Shown here: positions 33,159-39,917 of the stretch, in pieces
How the letters are laid out: the number at the start of each line of letters is the position of its first letter
Numbering within the stretch: the stretch's first letter is position 1
Virus record (IMG/VR): IMGVR_UViG_3300036768_000812
Coordinates: 1-40,967 of that record
Strand: one strand, 5' to 3'
Source of the DNA: a virus
Length of the DNA stretch: 40,967 bases
Notes under the pieces: generated by a model
The model's database searches: none
What the model saw: the letters and a program-made list of their open reading frames with translations, nothing else
What the model was told of the DNA's origin: nothing
Translations under genes and position numbers: made by a program

Positions 33159-34735
33159 TGCATCAGAACGAACTATTAGATATAAAAAATAATTTTATTA
33201 AAAAATATTTTAATATAGCACCAACTATGGTTGTTTCTGTTGGTAGAAACAAAAATGGAAATTATATATTAGAAGTACGAACTAATGAAAAAAAAGTTGT
33301 TGATATATTACCTAAAAAATTTTGTGATCTTGATATAAATATTGTATTTTACAATCAAAGTAATAAGGAGTCAAATATGCCTGCAAAATCAATTACAGAA
33401 GAAGATAAAGTTGAAGAACTCGATGATGATGTTACTGAAAAAGATGTATCACCTACTTTAGATCAAAGTAAATTGGCTGCGTTGAAAGCTAAAAGTCAGG
33501 CAAAGCAGCAGGAACAAAATATGGCATCTAAAATAGTGGCAAAAAAAGAGAGAAGTTTGGCATTAGGAATTGTTGGTTCTGGTCAGGCAGGGTCAAGATT
33601 AGCCGAGGCATTTTATAAATTAGGATATGACTGTATTGCAATAAATACTGCAATGCAAGATTTAAAACATATTAATATTCCAGATTCAAATAAACTATTA
33701 TTAGAAGGAACTTTGGGTGGTGCGGCGAAAACATTATCAATTGGACACGATGCTGCAGAATCTCATAGATCTGAAATATTACAATTGGTTGATAATAAAT
33801 TAGGTCATACACAAGTTTATGTATTTTGCACAAGTTTGGGTGGAGGATCTGGTGCAGGTTCTACTGAAGTTATGATTGATATTCTTTCATTAACAGGTAA
33901 GCCTACAATTGTTATTGCTGCGCTTCCAATGGAAAATGAAGATGCTCAAACAAAATCAAATGCGCTTGAAACATTGTCAAAATTAGCCAAATTCGTGCAA
34001 TCTAAAAAGATACACAATCTAATAATTGTAGATAACGCAAAAATTGAAAGCATTTATAGTAATGTTAGTCAATTGGATTTTTTTGATGTAGCAAATAAGG
34101 CAATTGTTGAACCAATTGATGTATTCAATACATTATCATCATCGCCATCTTCAGTTAAAGCTATAGACAATGCAGAATTTGCTAAATTATTAATTGATGG
34201 CGAAGGTTTAACTGTTTATGGATCTATGCTTGTTCCTAATTTTACTGAAGATACTGCTATTGCTGAAGCAATTATTAACAATCTTGACGGAAATTTATTG
34301 GCTTCAGGTTTTGATTTAAAACAATGTAAGTATGTTGGTGCGATGATTGTTGCTAATAAAAATACTTGGGCTAAAATTCCAAGCGTTGCAGTTAATTATG
34401 GAATGGAATTAATTCAAGATCGTTGTGGTCAACCATTAGGTATTTTTAAAGGTATATATTCTATTGATGAAATGGCTGATAATGAAGTAAAAGTATATAC
34501 TATGATTTCTGGTTTAGGTTTACCAACTTCTAGAGTAGAAGAACTTAAAAAGTCTGCACAACAATTAATAGGATCTGCTAAAGTAAAAGATGAAGTGCGA
34601 ACTTCTAAACTAACTATAGATACTGGAATTACCGATTCTTCTTCCGCAGCGCAAAAAATTAAAGAAAAAATTGCTCAAAAATCTTCGGCATTTGGTAAAT
34701 TAATGAGCGGCAGTGTTGTTGATAGAAGAAAGTAA
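33158..34735 (+). CDS. Tubulin/FtsZ-family GTPase with extra N-terminal domain
   Basis: This 525-residue protein is a tubulin-superfamily GTPase that should form filaments. The GTPase core holds GIVGSGQAGSRLAEAF (T1, residue ~137), LEGTLGGAAKTL (T3-like), CTSLGGGSGAGSTE (tubulin signature, T4, ~228) and AIDNAEFAKLLI (T7 loop, ~335), where the Asp and Glu could supply the catalytic acids for the next subunit. A Lys/Arg-rich tail follows (SAAQKIKEKIAQ, ending VVDRRK). The first ~73 residues form a small alpha/beta-like domain (IAPTMVVSVGRNKNGNYILE), followed by an acidic then Gln/Lys-rich linker. The ATG at 33158 is in a TAATG overlap with the dehydratase; GTG 33143 would add five residues inside that gene. 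An in-frame ATG at 33377 has the best ribosome binding site seen here. Possible roles by analogy with PhuZ and TubZ are DNA positioning or segregation. Confidence 0.85.
   Translation: MHQNELLDIKNNFIKKYFNIAPTMVVSVGRNKNGNYILEVRTNEKKVVDILPKKFCDLDINIVFYNQSNKESNMPAKSITEEDKVEELDDDVTEKDVSPTLDQSKLAALKAKSQAKQQEQNMASKIVAKKERSLALGIVGSGQAGSRLAEAFYKLGYDCIAINTAMQDLKHINIPDSNKLLLEGTLGGAAKTLSIGHDAAESHRSEILQLVDNKLGHTQVYVFCTSLGGGSGAGSTEVMIDILSLTGKPTIVIAALPMENEDAQTKSNALETLSKLAKFVQSKKIHNLIIVDNAKIESIYSNVSQLDFFDVANKAIVEPIDVFNTLSSSPSSVKAIDNAEFAKLLIDGEGLTVYGSMLVPNFTEDTAIAEAIINNLDGNLLASGFDLKQCKYVGAMIVANKNTWAKIPSVAVNYGMELIQDRCGQPLGIFKGIYSIDEMADNEVKVYTMISGLGLPTSRVEELKKSAQQLIGSAKVKDEVRTSKLTIDTGITDSSSAAQKIKEKIAQKSSAFGKLMSGSVVDRRK
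33365..33379 (+). promoter_or_regulatory. Strong internal ribosome binding site and start in tubulin gene
   Basis: AAGGAG at 33365-33370 lies 6 bases before an in-frame ATG at 33377 (protein MPAKSITEED...). It is the best Shine-Dalgarno match found by eye in the window. The upstream ATG at 33158 has none and depends on stop/start overlap. Either the real start is 33377 or two forms are made, with and without the 73-residue N-terminal domain. Confidence 0.55.
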
Positions 34736-34762
34736 ACATTTTAATGTGTTATATATTATTCT

Positions 34763-36262
34763 GTGACTAAAATTATCATTAAGGGAAATTATTCTCAGAT
34801 TGTTGGTGAAAACGATTTGGAGCATTTATTGGCTCTAGATAAACACCTATCTTTCTTTGTATTGGGCGCTGAATATACTGCAGCTTATCGTGGATTTATT
34901 AATGATAAAGGTGAATATGTAAAATGGGATGGGTTTAAAAAACTATTAAATCCTTCTGGTATTTTTTGCACAGGTCTATTAAATAGAGTTATGTCATTTT
35001 ATAATGACAATAATAAGACGTTTGAATTAATAGATGCAAGACCTCCAAAATCAATTGGTACTCCTATAAATATTTTGGAAAAATTAAAAAAACTAAATAA
35101 AGAGCCTTATCCTTATCAATTAGATGTTTTAAATGTTATTGATAAATATGATCGTGGTATTATAAAGATGGCAACTGGGGCTGGAAAATCTTTAGTTGCA
35201 GCTCTTATAACTGCCAAATTAGGTAAAAAGACTATAATATATGTTATAGGAAAAGATCTATTATACCAATTTTATAATTTCTTTTCTGAAGTATTTGATG
35301 AGGAAATAGGAATTATTGGAGATGGACAATGTATAATAAAAAATATTAATATTGTAAGTATATGGACAGCAGGTCAGGCGCTTGGTATTAATAAGAAAAA
35401 TATTTTGTTAGATTCTGATTTTGATGAAAAAGAGACGTCTCATACTAAGTATGATTCAATTAAAAAATTGCTTAAAGACGCTAAAGTTCATATAATTGAT
35501 GAATGTCATATGGCTGCATGTGAAACTATTCAGCAAATATATAAAAATACTAATGCTGAACATTTATATGGTCTTAGTGGATCGCCTTGGAGAGATGATG
35601 GACAAGATTTACTAATAGAATCTATATTAGGTAATTATATAGTAAATATCTCTGCATCATATTTAATAAAAAATCAATTTTTGGCACAACCTATTATATT
35701 ATTTAGAGCTGTACCACCATACCCTTATGAATTAAATAAAGTTTATCAAAGTGTATATAGAAAATATATTGTTGAGAATTATGAGAGGAATAAAATTATT
35801 TTAGAAGCCGCTCAAACAATGATAAAAAAGGGATATCAGACACTAGTCTTATTTAATAGTTTAAAACATGGTAAAATTTTATATAAATTATTATCAAAAC
35901 ATTTAAATTGTGTATTATTAGATGGATCTAATGATCAGGAAACAAGAAATAAAGTTAAACAAGATCTTTTAGATAATAAAATAGATTGTATTATAGCATC
36001 TAGGATATATGATATTGGTGTAGATATTCCTAGTTTATCAGGATTAATTGTTGCGTGCGGTGGCAAATCAAGCGTTAAAGCTTTACAAAGAGTTGGGCGT
36101 GTAATACGAAAATATAAAGATAAAAAATTTGCAGTAATAATTGATTTTATAGATCAGGCACCTTTCTTATTTGAACATTCAAAGACACGATATAGAATAT
36201 ATAGATCAGAAGATGGATTTGATGTTAAAATACCTAAATCCATTAAATGGAAAAAGAAATAA
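34763..36262 (+). CDS. SF2 helicase, UvsW-like
   Basis: This 499-residue protein is a superfamily 2 DNA helicase like T4 UvsW, which processes stalled forks and recombination intermediates. An N-terminal ~100-residue substrate-binding region precedes the Q-type entry EPYPYQLDVLNVIDKYDRG. Then come Walker A MATGAGKSL (~136), motif II DECHMA (~246), motif III GLSGSPWRDD, motif IV LVLFNSLKHGKIL, motif V ASRIYDIGVDIPSLSGLIVA and motif VI QRVGRVIR (~441). Length matches UvsW. The start is a GTG at 34763, since an in-frame stop lies at 34742 and no ATG fits. No Shine-Dalgarno sequence is seen. It lies 27 bases after the tubulin gene and upstream of the helicase-loader block. Confidence 0.88.
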   Translation: MTKIIIKGNYSQIVGENDLEHLLALDKHLSFFVLGAEYTAAYRGFINDKGEYVKWDGFKKLLNPSGIFCTGLLNRVMSFYNDNNKTFELIDARPPKSIGTPINILEKLKKLNKEPYPYQLDVLNVIDKYDRGIIKMATGAGKSLVAALITAKLGKKTIIYVIGKDLLYQFYNFFSEVFDEEIGIIGDGQCIIKNINIVSIWTAGQALGINKKNILLDSDFDEKETSHTKYDSIKKLLKDAKVHIIDECHMAACETIQQIYKNTNAEHLYGLSGSPWRDDGQDLLIESILGNYIVNISASYLIKNQFLAQPIILFRAVPPYPYELNKVYQSVYRKYIVENYERNKIILEAAQTMIKKGYQTLVLFNSLKHGKILYKLLSKHLNCVLLDGSNDQETRNKVKQDLLDNKIDCIIASRIYDIGVDIPSLSGLIVACGGKSSVKALQRVGRVIRKYKDKKFAVIIDFIDQAPFLFEHSKTRYRIYRSEDGFDVKIPKSIKWKKK

Positions 36263-36318
36263 ATATTCTAAATAAAATAAATAATTATACAATATTATAT
36301 TGATTGGGATTAAATTGA

Positions 36319-36969
36319 ATGACTAATAAAAACAAAAAGTTACAAGAAAAAGAAATAACTGGAGGTGAATTAACTGACGCCCCCAATGACAAATATAGGA
36401 TATTTTTTGAAAAATTTGCTGAGATAAACACATTGCCAATTAATGAATGGAAAACGGTGCATGTTTTAGGATATTTTTGTAAAAAATATTCCGAGTTTTA
36501 TAATACAAAATATCAATTTAAATTTAATAGTCCAAATCCATCAAAATCATTTGAAGTTTTTCAAATTAAAAAAATGGCTTCAATGCTAAGCGCTAATCCA
36601 CAAATATTGGTTGATTATATTGATTGGGTTTATAATACTAGAGTAAAAGAAAGTAGTAGAAGATTAACTTCTATTTCTTTTTTGACTGTTGAGCCTTTAT
36701 TGAACTATTATAAATTAAATATTTTGTTGGCTGGTAAAAAGAATATTTCAATAAATAGATCAACTGAATTACCTGAAAAATATAAGTCAATTATATTAAA
36801 CAATATTGGAAAAAAGATAAATACATATGGTGATTTATCTTTTGCTTATCAAGCTGTTCAGAGTGGCTCTGTTGACAATTCTACAGAAACAATAAATAAT
36901 TGGAATAGAACTATGGAATTATTATATTCGGCAGGTTTAGATAAATCAATACTAGGAAGTTTAAAATGA
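36319..36969 (+). CDS. Unknown protein in replication block
   Basis: This 216-residue, basic, probably helical protein is not recognised. It starts with a Lys/Glu-rich segment (MTNKNKKLQEKEITGGE), has a central helix-rich part with WKTVHVLGYFCKKYSEFY and ANPQILVDYIDWVYNTRV, and ends in a helix near ELLYSAGLDKSILGSLK. Its stop overlaps the next ATG (ATGA), so it is translated with the Sm-like and loader genes. Its position between UvsW and the helicase loader suggests a replication or recombination accessory role, possibly DNA-binding given the charge. That is inference only. GGGA lies 9 bases upstream of the ATG, a weak ribosome binding site. Confidence 0.75.
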   Translation: MTNKNKKLQEKEITGGELTDAPNDKYRIFFEKFAEINTLPINEWKTVHVLGYFCKKYSEFYNTKYQFKFNSPNPSKSFEVFQIKKMASMLSANPQILVDYIDWVYNTRVKESSRRLTSISFLTVEPLLNYYKLNILLAGKKNISINRSTELPEKYKSIILNNIGKKINTYGDLSFAYQAVQSGSVDNSTETINNWNRTMELLYSAGLDKSILGSLK

Positions 36970-37406
36970 TACCGAATGTAAAAGATTTTGTAGTGTTAAT
37001 TTTTAAAAATTCTATAAGAGTAGAAGGATTTGTTAATTTTTGGTCAGAAAAAAAAATAATTCTAGAATCGCGTAATAAAGATTGTTTTATTGTTATTAAT
37101 GATCTTTCAGAAGTTTTAGCTTATAAGATAATAAAAGATATACAGAAACAAGATCAAAATAATAAATCTGAAAAAGCAGAATCTATTAGACAAGCATTGT
37201 ATAATGATTACGATACACAAAGCTATATGAAAGATAAAAATATTCATAGAAATGAAGATGGATCGTTAGATATAAAAAGTTTAGCTGAACTTAGAAAAAT
37301 GGAAGCCGAATCTGAGAGACAAATTATAATTAATAAATTAAAAAATCATAGAATAAGCGGAATACAATCGGTAAAATATGATACACCAAGATTTTTTAAG
37401 AAGTAA
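36966..37406 (+). CDS. Small protein with possible Sm-like N-terminal fold
   Basis: In this 146-residue protein, residues 1-55 read as a five-stranded small barrel: VKDFVVLIFKN, RVEGFVNFWSEKKIILES, CFIVINDLSEVLAYKI. A Gly before a long bent strand and a closing strand after an Asp-rich turn are the pattern seen in Sm/LSm/Hfq and other SH3-like barrels. The rest is charged helix (EKAESIRQALYNDYDTQSYM) ending in a basic tail. If the fold is right, it could bind nucleic acid or act as an adaptor for the loader. GGAAG lies 6 bases upstream of the ATG, which is in an ATGA overlap with the preceding gene. The next gene starts 29 bases before its stop. Confidence 0.72.
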   Translation: MIPNVKDFVVLIFKNSIRVEGFVNFWSEKKIILESRNKDCFIVINDLSEVLAYKIIKDIQKQDQNNKSEKAESIRQALYNDYDTQSYMKDKNIHRNEDGSLDIKSLAELRKMEAESERQIIINKLKNHRISGIQSVKYDTPRFFKK

Positions 37407-38079
37407 ATCTTTAAACTGTATACCATATAAAAAAATAGATGAAAAATTAAAATCTATAGATCTTTTGCAAGAGCCTGTAGATGTTAAAAATTTAAAAATC
37501 ATAGCTTATAATCGTTATGCAGAAAGCAATATCCCAATAGAGTATTGGGATCTTAAGATGGATAAAGATTTTATTGGAGATTCCCGTTTATTAGATAAAT
37601 ATAAAGATTTAGTATCAGATATAAAAGGTCATTATGTTTTAGGAACATCCATATGTTTTGCCGGTAATCATGGTACAGGTAAAACTATGTCAACTACAAA
37701 TATATTAAAAAAGGCTTGTCAGAAAGGATATTCTTGTCTTTATACCACTTTAAGTGATATTGTAAATGTATTAACTCAAGCACCATCTGAAGAAAAATAT
37801 TTGGCTAGGAGAGAATTATGTATGGTGGATTTTTTAGTAATTGATGAGTTTGATTCACGCTTTATGCATAATGAAAATGCATCTGATTTATATGCTAGAC
37901 ATTTAGAGAATATTTTTAGAACTAGAAGTCAAAATAAACTTCCAACATTTATGTGCACCAATTCCCCTAATATATTAGAAATGTTTTCTGGTCCTATGAA
38001 ACAAAGTATTGAGAGCCTTATAAAAGGATATATGAAGATATTTATTGTCTTAGGTGAAGATATAAGGAAAAGAAAATGA
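37378..38079 (+). CDS. DnaC/IstB-like AAA+ helicase loader
   Basis: This 233-residue AAA+ ATPase is of the DnaC/DnaI/IstB type, which loads the replicative helicase on DNA. It has an N-terminal ~60 residues with YNRYAESNIPIEYWDLKM, typical of loaders just before the ATPase. Walker A is GNHGTGKT (~96), Walker B is FLVIDEFDS (~152) and the sensor-1 strand is PTFMCTNSP, followed by a C-terminal basic lid (LGEDIRKRK). A loader function is supported by the DnaB-like helicase gene just downstream. The ATG at 37378 overlaps the preceding gene by 29 bases and has only weak GG(T) upstream. A later ATG at 37558 would remove the conserved YW segment and is less likely. Confidence 0.85.
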   Translation: MIHQDFLRSKSLNCIPYKKIDEKLKSIDLLQEPVDVKNLKIIAYNRYAESNIPIEYWDLKMDKDFIGDSRLLDKYKDLVSDIKGHYVLGTSICFAGNHGTGKTMSTTNILKKACQKGYSCLYTTLSDIVNVLTQAPSEEKYLARRELCMVDFLVIDEFDSRFMHNENASDLYARHLENIFRTRSQNKLPTFMCTNSPNILEMFSGPMKQSIESLIKGYMKIFIVLGEDIRKRK

Positions 38080-38296
38080 TGTTTGTTGTAATTAATAAAA
38101 TTTTTATATCTCATTGATAATTTTATGATCTTATGCCAAGAAAACCACCAGCCTTGTGCTGGTGGTAATTGACATATGTACATATACAACAGAATGCACG
38201 TAATGCTATTATAAATTAATCAATAGTAGGGCAAGTAATGATAGTTATAATAAAATTATATTATGCATGCTGTAATTTACATTAATTTGGTGAAAT
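38080..38296. other. Non-coding spacer before DnaB-like helicase
   Basis: This 217-base A/T-rich spacer is the largest gap inside the replication block. It holds the GC-rich hairpin at 38144-38166 and, beyond it, an A/T-rich leader with many TATA-like strings. TTGACA at 38169-38174 has no acceptable -10 at 16-18 bases. No open reading frame with a plausible start was found on either strand. It could hold a promoter for the helicase gene. Confidence 0.5.
38144..38166 (-). terminator. GC-rich hairpin, best read as a leftward terminator
   Basis: The arms ACCACCAGC (38144-38152) and GCTGGTGGT (38158-38166) pair perfectly over 9 bp around a 5-base loop (CTTGT). On the minus strand the stem is followed by TTTCTT, a short U-tract. 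On the plus strand there is no T-run. It stands out in this A/T-rich DNA. A leftward terminator is the best structural reading, but no minus-strand gene lies close to it, so it may instead act as an RNA structure in the helicase leader. Confidence 0.5.
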
Positions 38297-39703
38297 ATGA
38301 ATTATTCTAACTTAGATTTATCTATACTTAAAGCTATTATTACAAATAAAAAATATGCACTTGATTTTGTATCAGAATGTGATCCTAAATTATTTTCAAA
38401 TGACATTTGGATATTTGCAAATATTGTATGTAATTATATAAAATTTCATAAGGAGCTTCCTACTTTACGTACATTAACAGAAAATTTAGGAAAAAATAAT
38501 AATGATCATCTTATTCAAACAATTAATAAATTTTGGAATGAAGTTTATAATTTTAAATACAATATTAATGAGTTTTCTTTTGATTTAATAAAATTAAAAA
38601 AACGTTTCGCTGAAAATCAAATAATCAAACTAAAAGATTCTATATCTAAGTTAGATCCGGAAAAAATAGATATTAATAAGAATGTTTTGGATCTACAAAA
38701 AACAATTCAATCTATTAAATCATTAGATCAAAAAAGACTTTATGATCGTAAAACTTTAAAAGACGCGATTGATATATTTAAAGAAGAATATAAACAAAAA
38801 CAACAAAATCCTAATTTTGATCAAGGTATATTAACTGGATATTCTTATTTAGATTATACTACTGATGGATTACGTCCAGGAGAATTATTATTAATTGGCG
38901 GTGAATCTGGTGGTGGTAAATCTATGTTATTAATGAATATGGCTATCCAAATGTGGATGCAAAATAATACGTTAAATATTGAATCTAATTTTTATCCAGG
39001 TTATGATGTTTTATATTTTTCTCTTGAAATGCCATTTAAACCGTGTTTCAATAGAATTCTAGGAAGATTATCTTCTATACCTACAAAAAAAATAAGAAAC
39101 GCCAAATTGAATGGTGAAGATGTTGAAAAACTTAAAAAGGCAATTAAATTCATTAAAAATTATCCAAATCAATTTGAAATTATAGATATTCCTCGTGGTG
39201 CTACGATGGAAAGTATAGAGCTTTTATATGAAGATGCAAAAGTTCATTTTAATCCAAAAATAGTTGTTATTGATTATTTGGGATTAATGGAATATAGCGA
39301 TACATCAATGGATGATTGGTTGAAACTTGGTAAGATTGCAGAGAAAATGCATGAATTTGCTAGAGTACACGGATTAGTAGTCTTAAGTGCTGTACAATTG
39401 AATAAAGCAAAACCAGGAAAAGATGCTGAAGAAAAGATTGGTTTGCATAGGATTGGACGCTCTGCACTAATTATGCAAAATGCAAATATTGCAATTCAAA
39501 TTGAAACGAGAGCCAATGAAAAAAATTATCCAGATATGTTTTATCATCTAATTAAAAATAGAGATGGAGAAATTGGACGAGGAAGAATAATAAAAAATTT
39601 AGCTTCTGGAACACTTATAGATGATCCTATTAAAATTGATGAATCTTATGATATTAAAGATATAGATGATATATCAGAACAAGTAGAATTATTAGATATT
39701 TAA
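38297..39703 (+). CDS. dnaB: DnaB-like replicative helicase (SF4)
   Basis: This 468-residue protein is a hexameric replicative helicase of the DnaB/T4 gp41 type, which unwinds the fork 5'-3'. Residues 1-~120 form the helical N-terminal domain (LDLSILKAIITNKKYALDF). The RecA-like C-terminal domain has ILTGYSYLDYTTDGLRPGEL, Walker A GGESGGGKS (~201), VLYFSLEMP, Walker B IVVIDYLGLM (~322), LSAVQLNK (motif H3) and DMFYHLIKNRDGEIGRG (H4 and the Arg finger region). Length is usual for the family. GGTG lies about 6 bases before the ATG. It follows the DnaC-like loader after a 217-base spacer. The gp41 role is assigned by homology and context; the symbol is by family. Confidence 0.9.
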   Translation: MNYSNLDLSILKAIITNKKYALDFVSECDPKLFSNDIWIFANIVCNYIKFHKELPTLRTLTENLGKNNNDHLIQTINKFWNEVYNFKYNINEFSFDLIKLKKRFAENQIIKLKDSISKLDPEKIDINKNVLDLQKTIQSIKSLDQKRLYDRKTLKDAIDIFKEEYKQKQQNPNFDQGILTGYSYLDYTTDGLRPGELLLIGGESGGGKSMLLMNMAIQMWMQNNTLNIESNFYPGYDVLYFSLEMPFKPCFNRILGRLSSIPTKKIRNAKLNGEDVEKLKKAIKFIKNYPNQFEIIDIPRGATMESIELLYEDAKVHFNPKIVVIDYLGLMEYSDTSMDDWLKLGKIAEKMHEFARVHGLVVLSAVQLNKAKPGKDAEEKIGLHRIGRSALIMQNANIAIQIETRANEKNYPDMFYHLIKNRDGEIGRGRIIKNLASGTLIDDPIKIDESYDIKDIDDISEQVELLDI

Positions 39704-39913
39704 TACAATCACGATTGACAATTGACAAAACAAATTATTATTAACATAATTATGATGTTTTATAGTCATCATTATTGATGATACAATAGGTTTATTAAAT
39801 TATATGATATTCTTTTTTTAATATATGTTATTTATATCTCATAATACTATCTAATAAACTATATAAATATCTTAATGTTTTAGTTATTTATATCATATAA
39901 TTGTAATTTACAA
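39704..39913. other. AT-rich intergenic region between convergent genes
   Basis: These 210 bases lie between the 3' end of the helicase gene and the 3' end of the minus-strand LRV gene. They contain the rightward promoter candidate, a 6-bp A/T-rich hairpin (TCATCA/TGATGA, 39766-39781) and the left arm of an inverted repeat (39897-39917) that overlaps the LRV stop codon. There is no protein-coding frame with a start and family-like sequence. Confidence 0.5.
39722..39750 (+). promoter_or_regulatory. Sigma70-like promoter, rightward
   Basis: TTGACA (39722-39727) and CATAAT (39745-39750) are spaced 17 bases apart. That is a perfect -35 and a 5-of-6 -10 match at ideal distance, the best promoter-like pair noticed in the window. 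A second TTGACA lies just before it at 39715-39720. It reads rightward into non-coding DNA and then antisense to the LRV-repeat gene, since no + strand gene follows. It might make a small or antisense RNA, or be a chance match. Confidence 0.45.
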
Positions 39914-39917
39914 TTAT
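39897..39917. repeat. Near-palindrome at the 3' end of the LRV gene
   Basis: The 10-base arms ATAATTGTAA (39897-39906) and TTACAATTAT (39908-39917) are separated by one base and are perfectly complementary. It overlaps the LRV stop codon (39914-39916). It may help end transcription of the minus-strand gene or bind a dimeric protein. A/T content is high, so its significance is modest. Confidence 0.4.

Noticed and set aside
38169-38174. TTGACA as -35 of a helicase promoter
   Set aside because: There is no acceptable -10 at 16-18 bases downstream.
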